From NCBI GenBank assembly GCA_025267735.1, contig CM046297.1, positions 23,090,011 through 23,154,010 on the forward strand: DNA of 64,000 nt, written 5' to 3'. Source of the DNA: Mactra quadrangularis. Taxonomy: Eukaryota > Mollusca > Bivalvia > Venerida > Mactridae. The notes under the pieces are model-generated. The model searched no databases and was not told where the DNA came from. It was given only the letters and a program-made list of their open reading frames with translations. Both the position numbers and the translations under genes were made by a program. Shown here piece after piece: positions 19,101-31,100 of the stretch (its first letter is position 1; each line of letters opens with the position of its first letter).

Positions 19101-22100
19101 TGTATCCATGGTTTGACCTGGGATCAAACCCACAATCATCTGAGTCATAAGTAACTATGTACAAATCTCCCAAGGCAGTCTTTTTACTGTTTTTTTGTGC
19201 AGCCAACAAATTGGCACACAAGAGTTATACTACCCTCAAAGATACCCATTTACACCTGTGTGAAGTGAAGCAACAACAGGTACATCTCTTAAGAGTACTC
19301 GAACCCCCAAACTCTTTTTCCTAAAGTGTGTGTCCTAATTAGTAATATTGCTATAAAATGAAAAAAAATGTTACAAAAATAAAACCATAACCATACTTTC
19401 TCCTTCTTTAGATTCCCAGCCAAGTTTCTTAGCAACAGGTCCAAACAAATCTTTAGCATATTGTTTATAAGCATCACTGGCATCAGTATATTGTAACATG
19501 ATAGCTACTGTAGATAAATTAGCTGATAAATCTTGCCATACTGTAAAATTATCTTCTGTTACATAACCAAGGGCAACCTTTAAAACATCAACTGTTGATG
19601 CTTGACCTGCTCTAGCCTGAAATATATCAAGTTACATATTATGTCATGCATCATTTCCTTTACACCTTTAAACTGAAAATCATCAAATGTAAAACTTGTT
19701 AATATTTTTAACCAATACTAAAGAAATTAAAACTATATCATGTGCATTATTTCTATTCTCACATTCTAAACATAAGTTAACAGCAAAATAATAGCACCTT
19801 TAAAGCAGCATCCAAAACAATCAAACCTAAAGTAAATAAATAACAAGAAATGTAATGTGGAAACCACATTAAAGCTGGATTTAAAAACTTTAATGCAAAA
19901 ATTACTAAGGGAAAGAATCCATAATAAAGCCAGGTAGAGTTGTGGTTACTATCTAATTCTGTTTATCACATTGTATGTCATCATTGTATGAAGTTTTAAA
20001 AAGATATGACAATAAATGGCAGAAATATATGCTAAATTAAAAACTTTTACACAATTGTTAATGACACCGGACGCCTGCCCACCCAACCGCCAGTGTTTTG
20101 CCAAACTATTAGCCGAATTTTTTCGTTGAAAAGTCCGTCTTAAAGAAAGAATACCTACCAGAGCAAAAAGATCATTTTCTATATTAAGACGATCTCTAGG
20201 AGATAAAGTCTGTTCTCTAATGGCTGGTATCAATGTATCTAACATTTCTGATGTATATTGTACTCTATATACACCTACAGCTCCGGCATTTAACTGTAAT
20301 AGAAAATTATAATACATTCCGAGGTCCTGTGTCTTTTTTTTCTGATGTGACAGTTTATACAAATCTAATCATTACTCGTAAAAATAAAGTTTATAGTCAT
20401 ATAAAAGAACAAAATTTATGTTATATTCTGCTGTGTTGACTTGATCTTGTTTTGAAGTCGTCTGTATTTACCATAATTTCATGGGTATAACACACACTTT
20501 TTTCCCTCCCAATCTGACTTAATTTTTTCGGTGCGTGTTTTACAAGAAAACAACAAAAATTTGGCATGTTGTTGACATAATTGTCAATATTTACAAATGG
20601 CATATTTCATATGTATGGCTTGTAACATCACTTTCTTTTCATTTATCAACAAAATAAAATCACAAAAAGTTAATGAAATAACAAGTTAATGAATCATTTA
20701 CATGGTTTATAAATAAAAAGTCAGTCTAAAATTTCTAAGATATCATTATATTCATATCTTTCCTCACGGTTAGAACTATGACTTCCCAAGTACATATATG
20801 TATATTTATAATAAGCAAAATATCAAAATTTAAATTTACCAGAAAATCATGAAATATAAAAGGTCCAACTGAATTGAAAAAGTCTGACATACTCAGGTAC
20901 ATGTAATAATGAGTTATACTGTCATTTAGGTGTATAAATAATAAGCCTGTCTTACCTTAACCCAAGATTCTGGTTTTACATTATCTAATGTGATAGTCTG
21001 TGACTTAGAATCTAGAAGTATAGTTTTAACAGGTGTGTTTGGACTCTCCGAGGTACTAATAGTTATAGGTACCAACCATTCTTTACTTTCACCTGTAAAA
21101 TAATAATATATAGTTGTTAGGGCTCTCATTGATAGAAAAAAAACTGAAAGACAAGTATTGTCAGAGTGTAATTAAAGACGCCGGAACTCCAGAATATTTT
21201 TACTATAATGCCCTCATTATGTTAGGCATGATGATTAAAGCTGTTTCAAACATAAAACTAACTAAATCAAATTCTGTCCACGACAGTTATTCAAGTGAAA
21301 AAAGTTAATGAAATGCAGGGGTGTTACATTAAACATCACCTTCATTTAATTTATAGCTTAATAAAATGCTAGATTGTATTGTTATTCCAAATTGCGAATG
21401 GATATTGGATCGTCTGTCAAGAATTGACAAAACATTGTTTTCTTTGATACAACAGAAACACAAACAGAACCCAAAACGAGTACAATTATATTTTTGAAAC
21501 AGTGTAGTGGTAAAATACTCATTTTTTGTACCCAAGCATAATTTGTACCCAACATTTAACATTGCGATTTATTTTGAATAAATGTTTCTCCATGGCACAT
21601 AAACCTTTCTGCATGTTTTTAAATTTTCCATGACTTCTCCCTAAAATCAAAGTTCCATGATTTTTCCAAAACAATCTCAGATTTTTCCAGTTTGTACAAA
21701 CCCTGTAGAATAAACCAAATAAGATGAGAATTCTTACCTTCCTTAACTTTACCATCAGCATTAAATTTCTCCTGTGATATCTCAATAGTTCTACTATTAC
21801 CATTCTGTTTTTGAGATGCCTGCAATTAAAACATTATTATAATAAGCATTAAAATGTCACAAAATGTGAACATCAAGTCTATTAAGTCATTTTGCAATAA
21901 AGTTACTCTGGTCAAAGAATTAGGACTACTGACTTCAAATCATTGTAATCAGCCACTGATTAGAGTTTTCTAGGTTCATTCGTAGCAAAGACTTAATTAT
22001 TATTTTATATTTTATCACCTCTTAACCATTTTTCATTTTCATTTAAACATTGTACCTGGTAACAAAAACAGGAAATGTGCTTCTTAGTAATTTTAATCAT

Positions 22101-25100
22101 AATTTGGTCAACACAGAGTTTGACATTAAAAGCTGTCCTAATGCCCAGTTGACAACCTATATTTTAGTTCAAGCAACTTGTTTCTGCAAGTAAACATTTG
22201 TTAGAGGGCAAGTAAAACAAACAACTGGTTGTCCAATCTGGCAACCTAGTTAAACAAGAGCTGTCAGTAAGACCGCTCAAGTTTTCTCATTTCTTAGGAA
22301 TCAATGGTTTTTGATAGTCATATAAATACTATAGAGAGGGAGATGATCAATATGTATTCCTATTGAATATTATTAACAGTGTTGAGGTTAATGAAGTTTA
22401 AAAAAGATCCAAGTTTCCAAGTTTGAGTTGAATATCTTTGATAGTATTGAAGTTTGTAAACACTATAACCTTGATTTTGGATGTTTTCTAAGTAAAAAAA
22501 GGGGCAGAACTCCTAAAACAGGGAAGCCAGGGTTATGGGTCTAGATAGTAAGGTGGAAGTAGTAATGATGAATAAGTATTCCAAGTTAGAGTTGAATATC
22601 TTTGATAGTATTGAAGTTATTTAAATTTGTAAAAACTTAAACCTTGATTTGCAAAGCCAATGCAGACGCCGACACTCGGGTGACAGTATCAGCTCTCATT
22701 ATCTTCGAAAAGTCGAGCTAAAAATTAGTATTACGCCTAGCTACTTCCAGCCATTTTATCGACAGTCACAAAGGGAGATAATAGACCAAAGAAAGGATGG
22801 AAACTAACCTTGATGACAGGAAATCCCATTTGTTTGGTCCATGTTGTCATAACTTTACCTACAGGTTTACCACTAGCCTCTTCAAGAGCTGCCCACAGAT
22901 CTTCAGTAAATGTATTCTTGTAAGCATATTTTGTTAAATAACTGTTCATACCTTTTCTGAAATCCTAGAATTTACAAGAAACTGTGTAATAACTTTACAA
23001 TACCAACTTTTATAAATATCTACTATACTAACCTTAGTTTACAAAAGCACATAATTTTAAAGTTCTAAGACTGATTGGATAAAACTCTAAAACACTGAAC
23101 ATTTCAGAGAGAATACTAGTAACCCAAAACCTACATTTAGCAATTATAAGCCATAAGTGTAGGTACCCTTTACCTAGTATTTTTATGTCCAGTAATTTCA
23201 TGTAATAAACATGTCTTATAATAGGGGATACTGTTTTGAAAATGTCCATTGTTCAATTGGATGATTAATCAGTATATATATTTATCTATTACATTGATGA
23301 TCTGTCTGTATACCAAAGCTGTGTGTTATTACTCTTGTTGAGTCTTTGATTCCAAAAAATTACTTAGGGTAATATAACTACTCAGTCACAGGTATGCTTT
23401 TCCCCCTAAGAGCCATTAGCAATGCCTCAGATATATATACCATGGCAAGACATACTGATTATGAAGCCTGCATCCAATCAAATAAGCCACTGGTAGGATT
23501 CGAACAAAGGACACCATGATCTATAATAATGCTTCTTAAAACCAAATCACTTAATCTTACTTAGAATGAAAATATTACTTACATCATCACCAATATAATT
23601 ATGTAACATTCTAATGACAGAAGCACCTTTACTATAAGAGATAGCATCAAATATTTCATCTACTTCGTCTGGGCCTCCTACTGGTACCTGTGAATATATA
23701 TAAACACTAGTCTAACCTGCATAAGCAACCCTCGGCACTCAAACATATTATTAAGTTACACAACGCAGTCTTGATGTTATTCTGTGATGTTATCATATTA
23801 GTAACTCAGTTGTCCCGAGTCTAGATTCTCTGTCTATATGACATAACCGATGGTCACAATATGCAGGTCAGGCTGTACATCACATTGTAAACAACATTCT
23901 ATTGATACATGTATTGATATTGTTGCCAAAATTTAATGACTGTCACTGGAAATAATTGTCTATATATTTATATGTATATTACATGTTTGTATTGCCCATG
24001 GACAAATGTCTTTTTTGCAATAAAATTATGTCTATATACAAAAATGTTCATTTCATATGCACGGGGGTGTTGAATTTCTATGCCTGACTAGTACATTTAT
24101 GTATGCAGACAAGTATATAAATAAATCCCACTTGTCAGTAGATAAGTAACATTTTAGCAATGTTTTACTAGTAGTAAATAAGTAAACTACAATGAATTAT
24201 ATTATTATTATTACTTAAGGTATGTTTTTAATACCATAGTTCTCAATATGTCTTTTTGAATATTGAACTTCTGGACAGGAAAAGTGCATTTTGACTTAAG
24301 ACAAATAGATTTTTAAGATATATCACTTGTCCAAGGACAAGGGGAAAAAACTAGGAATGTCACACCACTAATGCATGCAGAATTGTCCTTATGCTTCTAA
24401 TGTTGAGAATAATTTCTAGATAATCAGCGTTAAAAGTTCACAGGTTCAACCATTAATGATGATCTTGCTTTTCTATAATCAATATTGTTAAATTCTATTC
24501 AACTGTCAGTCCCCCATACATTAACCCCATGGATTTAAATACTTACTACAGTACTTCTTTACTCAATATCGATAAAAATAGTTATCTGTATGTATGTATG
24601 TATTTGAGTTCATATTGAGCTTCTTAAAATTTCAATTTTCAAGCCATATATTTAGCTGTCCAAATAAGTTTTGAGTTTTGGCTTTTCATCGAAGCATAAG
24701 CAAGTAATAGTTAACAAGCACTTTTGAACATATATTCAATATGAAAACAGTGCTATACAAATGTGGTATATAATAATAATAATAACAAAATTCCTGGTAA
24801 GCTGACAAGTTGACGAAAGGCATAAAAAGAAAACAACAAACCTCAATAGGATGGCTTCCGTCAATGACTGACAACTGACCTACATGATTTAGAATCAGTG
24901 GTAGAGTGGAGAATGGCTGTATTAATTATTTCAAGACCAAGGTCCACAAAAGTATGCTTAGTCCGGGAATCAAACCTTTGACCCTTAGATCAATAGACTT
25001 GTGCACTACCAGCTGAGCTAGCCAGGCAGCTTTTGCATAGCATTGCAGCTTTTGCATAACAATGAATTAAAACATAAGAATTATTTCTGTATAAAGTATG

Positions 25101-28100
25101 GAAGCATACCGGTAAGCAAGTAAAAGTTAACATAAGTACAGGAAAGCAAACCAATTAAGCCTGCCTTGGTAAGTAACAGAAAGATTGCTGGCGCAATGCT
25201 TGAAAACAACTAAACAAACCTCAATAGGATGACTTGTATGAAGAGCATCAAGTTCTAAAGCTCTACATAAATCTTGATTAACAAACTGTGTCCAAATATC
25301 AAATTCTGGGAAACAATAATCAACACATAAATATTCTATCCATGATGCAAAACCTTCATTTAACCATAAGTGAGTCCACCATTCCTGAAAATAAAATCTT
25401 GTATTAGTAGTAAAATCATACTACAAAAGTCTGCAAGTTTATACATATACTTGATATAAGCGCAACTCACATTTTACTACAATTTGCGGGACTAAACACA
25501 AATTTTAACATAGGTAGCCAATTGGACAACCAGTTATATATTTTACTTATGGTCTGAACCATTTGTTCAGTAGCAGTAACAACTTGCTATAATAGTGCAC
25601 TTTTATATATTGAATTAAAAAAAATAATACTAGACTTAAAACTTAAGGCCATAGTCAGCAATTTAAGAGGAAAGCCCACAAACCTGTACAATGTAAGTAC
25701 AAGTCACTGCCTTCACAAGCAGAGACCTGACTGATAATGTTTAATAGAACTGCATTATTCATCATGTTTTAAATATTCAACTGATTAAGTAATCTGAATC
25801 AATTTTGCACAAGTACAGTGCTTCAGACTCAGGGCTCGAAATTTGTTTTCTAAGTAGGTTGTTCCACCAGTATATTTCACTTACCCAAAACGAATGTTTA
25901 CTTGCAATAAGAAGTTGCCCATGCTGATATATATAGATTGTTAGGGGCAATCAGAGGATCTTTAATGTTGAGCCCTGAGACAGGAAGGGTAAGGGGAAGA
26001 ATATAAGTAAATTGTATTTACCATGGTAACCAAATTACCAAACCATTGATGAGCTAATTCATGACCTACAACAAGAGCTACCCATTGTTTAGCTTTAGAA
26101 GATGAATTCTTAGGATCAATAAGTAGAGCAGTCTCTCTGTATGTTACAAGACCCCAATTCTCCATAGCACCTGGAAAATATAAGATTACATCATGTTAAA
26201 TATTTGAATTTCAGCTTTCGAGAGGTAATGTCTGGGAGTGAACCTCGAAAATACAAGATCATAAAAATATTATCTGTTACTATTTTCTTTTAAAATTTAA
26301 ATAAGTGGTTGAATGAAATTTCATTTCAATCTATCTGCTCTGTTTAGTCTTTCTTTGCAAAGTTTTAGTTAATTAAAGCAATATATTTTGTTTCCTCAAT
26401 GAAAACTGAGTGTCTCCAGCAACTACTTACTTCACAGAGTGCTATAGCGGGCAACTTCTCAACATGTGAAGGCAAAGTTAACTAAAATGAAAAAGAATTT
26501 TCTGTCTTCATGGAGATTTAAATCTTGGACACCCAGTAAGAATTCAAAAAAAGAAACAACTAAAAATGGCTGAATTTATAATTTGATTGAAACATATTTA
26601 ATTTCTTTGCAGAAACAAGGCATTTTCATAGAAGGGTATAACCTCCCTGGGTGGGATTCGAACCTGTAACACCTTTGAGACCAGCCACTAAAAACACAAT
26701 GTTAATTCAGATAAATGAAACAAGTATCAATAGCCTAGTTAGCTAGTCTACAAGACTGAAGTCTTTTAACTCAAGAAAGATACCAGTCACCCAACCAATC
26801 GAAGAGCACTCATCTACATACTATAAAACCAGTCATCATTAACTCATTAACTAAGAATCAACAAACCTGCAGAAAAATCAGCAATAGCAATCAGATCAAT
26901 CTTAGGTAAAGGATAAGCTATCTTGAAATAATCATTGTAGAATGGTAATGTCTTCACAGCTACCTGAAATATAACATGTACAATGTATTAATAGAAGATA
27001 TATGCAACCCAGGTTGGCAAACTCCTCACAGTGCTTACATCACACGCTACTTAACCACTGCCAACACATAAATCATGTGACGCTAGTAATACCATCTATT
27101 TATAGAATGCCCAAACTCCTCACTGTGCTTATGTAAGGCTTAGTTATTTTTACAAATTATTAATTAAAACTGTTTTTTATCTTTATGGTAAAGAAAAAAC
27201 TTTAACACAATGGTTAACGACACTGGACGCCCACCTGACCGGTTTTCACCGAACTATTAGCCAAATTTTTACGTTGAAAAATCTGGCTAAAAAGGAAAAT
27301 AAAACTTTACTTCAATACTTACATCAAGAGCAAATTGTCCCTGTTCTTTCTTGCCTACTGGTGTATAAACACGTATTTTAACACCATTAGAATCAGTACC
27401 TTCAACAAAATCATATTCACCAACACAGTAAGCCAGTAGATATGTAGACATTATAGGAGATTTACCATACTTGACAACTTTAAGATTACTGTCTGATGAG
27501 TCATCACTCTCTGATACAACAGGCTGAAATATATAGACGACATTCATATAGCTTTTACACTTCATAACAGTAAGAGCTGTGGTCCAGTGGTAGGACACGC
27601 AATTAGGGATTGAGAGGTCCTGGGTTCGACCCCACAAATCTCCTTGAGCAAAAAATTTACCAACAATTGTTCCACTCCACCCAGGTGTAAATGGATACTG
27701 TGAGGGATCACCTGCCAGAAGAAGACATCAATGATAAGGAGTTATTGTACAAGATAGTAAAGTCAAATTAATATGTACGTAGTAGCTGACTTTTAACAGC
27801 ACTTTAACTTTTTAACTTTAATTCATACAGTATATTTTAGCTTGATTGAGAAACAAGTTCTAACAACTTGGATTTATCACTTATGAGTCTGTATCCTAGT
27901 CCTCGAGTACTGAGCTTGTAGGATTAAGATTTTTGTTTAAAGAAACAAGGGGGTTGGTTTTGAATGGGATTCGAACCAAAACGGAGCTGGCTATCAAATG
28001 ATTACAAGTTCAACGTTGTTACTACTCAGTTACACCCACTCCTTATTGCTCTTACAGTGGTCAGGACTGACAACGTGGAAGTTTGTAAACAACTGAAAGT

Positions 28101-31100
28101 GGTCAAAAACTTCTGAAAAACTGGTCAACCTGGTCAATTTTTACAGTCATCACCTTAAATTTTCACCAGCTTTAGACTGATTTAGCTTCTTCAAAATAAT
28201 GAGTAAAAAATTCAATAAGTGCTACTATATAACAGCAGTTATTCAATTTGTTACTGTAATGCCTCAGTCCCATAAAATCGTGGCTTGTTACGGACCCGTA
28301 CGTGCAGACAATCGTAGGCCGTGGGAAGCCTTGCGTATCAAGGTGACGGTACGCACATGGTACAAAACAGCACACCCGCACTGAGCCGTAGCTGGAAGAT
28401 ATGCATGTTTAATCCATACCCGGACACGATTTTGTTCACGATTTGACTCTGAAACTGATACGTGTAACCTGGGCTCATCTCACGGACCCTGGTAAAAACG
28501 TAACAGTCCGTACGGGTACGCAAGACTTCGTACAGGTCCTTGCGGAGCTTGATCGCACGGTGCCTGTACGGTGCCCTCACGGCTATTTTTATGTTTATGG
28601 GACTGTAGCTTTAGTAAACTAAATACTAAAGCTATAAGATGTGTGGTATATTATTATGTAAGGGGATGAGATCTAAACTTAGTCCTACTCTTTGAATGGG
28701 AATTTAACCAGTTCAAAGTAAAATAGACTTCATAGGGGCATTCATCAATTATTCGAAGAATGTTAATAATATTACAAACAAGTAAATCTGTGAGCTAATG
28801 CTCACTAGTGATACCCCCGCAAAAATCTAAAAATATGCGACAAACAGGAAGTAGATGAGCAAGGAGCATGAAATCGCTTTACACCACATGGGACTATGGG
28901 ATGAAGCAATATGCAAAGTATTAGGCTGCTACATGTTATAGTTGCTGAGAAAACTGTGACGGAAATTTTGTAACGGACGGACGGATGGACGGACGCACGG
29001 ACAAGGGTAAAACAGTATACCCCCCTCTTCTTCGAAGCGGGGGTATAACAAGTATTGGACCCTACTTACCATATTAGACAAAGCCACTCTATTTTTAGGA
29101 ACTATTAAAGTGATATCAAATGTAGCTTTCAGAGCAGGTTCATCCCAGCAGGGAAATGATCGTCTAGCATCGGAAGCCTGAAAAACATTAACAACTAAAA
29201 ATTACAAAAAGGTGTAAAACAAATACATCAGGAACAGCAACAGCAAAAAAGTTAAAGACATCGACCCGTCATACAGCCAAAAAGGAAAGAGGAATAGGTA
29301 CTTAGATGCTTAGATAAACTTTTGTTATAAAACGGATGCCAAAAAACACAAGAACCATTGGGGTTTCCACCTATGAAAGGACAGAGGGAAAATATGACAG
29401 AGGTAAATAATTGGGGAGGGTTAAACCAGGTCTAGGACACACCAACCTCACACTTTCCCCCAACAGAACAATAACATTATCATGGTGAAAATGACTTCAT
29501 CAAGTACAATTTTGTATTTCAATTGAATCCTGTTAGTTCATTACCTATACTACATAGCAACGTTCCTTAACAACTAAACAACAGCAGACATTCCGAAAAG
29601 TGTTTTGACATTACTGGACATTCGGTCCAGTTATCGCGGAAGAATCACAGGACATAATCAGGTTTCACTGGACAGGAATAAATCATCAAAATGTCAAAAC
29701 ATCATGACTTATCAGTGCTGTTTTCTGGTTGCTAATCAGTCACTATTATAACTTTTAACTGAAGACAAACATCAAAATTAGTTAAATACATACCAATAAA
29801 TAAGATATAAGGGCCGATAGTTGTCCTCATTTTAATTTAAAAATGAAATTTAACTGGACATTCGGACTGGCTAAGACAGAATTTCTGGACTGAATGGAAT
29901 TTCACTGGTCAATTCTGTTGGACCAACACTTCGAAACGTCTGAAACAGTCATTGGAAATAGCTACCAGGTACTTCACATTAAACTATCTGGACTATGTTT
30001 CATAAAAACCAACACACTAACTTCATTCAATTTAGCTTTCATAGAAGTGTGTTTGCTCAACCATACAGTACCCACCAAAAGTTTGGAGACAATTTCTGGT
30101 TGTATGCCTTCTGAATAGCTATGTCTATATTTGTGCAACTGTTAATTTTGAAATGCTTTGTAGTTTTGCTTTATTTTTGGTACTTATCATAATTATAACT
30201 GAGACTACAAAAATTGCATAAAGGCTATGTTATAGAACATAATTAAAAATAAACATGGTTTTGGAGACTTTAGAATGTCAGATGCTGAATCTTATTAATG
30301 TGTAGGATTCATGAAATTTGTTTTCATTTTATTACAAACCATACTTAAATGTATAAAAAATTATGATTCTACAAAAATAATCATAAAAATTCAAGAATTG
30401 TAGAAACTTTCTTTTGTCTCCAAACTTTTGGTGGGTACTGTAGTTTAGTAGTCCATATAAGATATGACCTAAATTATCTTTTTTGTTTGCATTTCCCAGG
30501 TAAATACAAATAAGTTTGTTATCTCAGATACATTTTGAAGATAAAAGTCCATTCAGACTATGGATACATAAGATTTAAATTTATTTAAATTTTTATCAAC
30601 ACAAAGTATAATACCTCAAACTGTGTAACAGCAGCATATCTATCCTCGCCATCAGGTCCTGTGTATTTACTACGATAAAAACCTTTCATTTTATCATTTA
30701 ATTCACCAGTAAACACAACATTCAATGTTCCATCACCAACCTAAATGTAGTTACAATATTATACATCTATGTTATCAAACTACATAAAAGGCAATCATGT
30801 CATAAGGCAGTTTCGTAGTAACAGTTATGATATTTACAATGCAGTTTATTAATTTAAGAATTAGTATACACAAATTCATTTTAGCGAAATTGTGAAACTA
30901 GTTCTTTCAATTTAGTTAAATCATTCATGAGTTGGCTGCTTGGTCGCCCAGTACTGAGCTAGTAGAACAAGGTTTCTTGCTCAAGAAAACAACAAGGTAG
31001 ATTTTTAATGTCACTGAGCTAGCTAATTACTCAACCATGCCCAGTTCTATATCCATATATTTGAAGAATTGAAGATAGGTTTCCAAAAACAACCTTTCCA

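Noticed and set aside
28199..28580. Overlapping open frames on both strands
   Set aside because: They fall in or next to the GC-rich inverted-repeat element, where stop codons are rare by composition; no recognisable domain.
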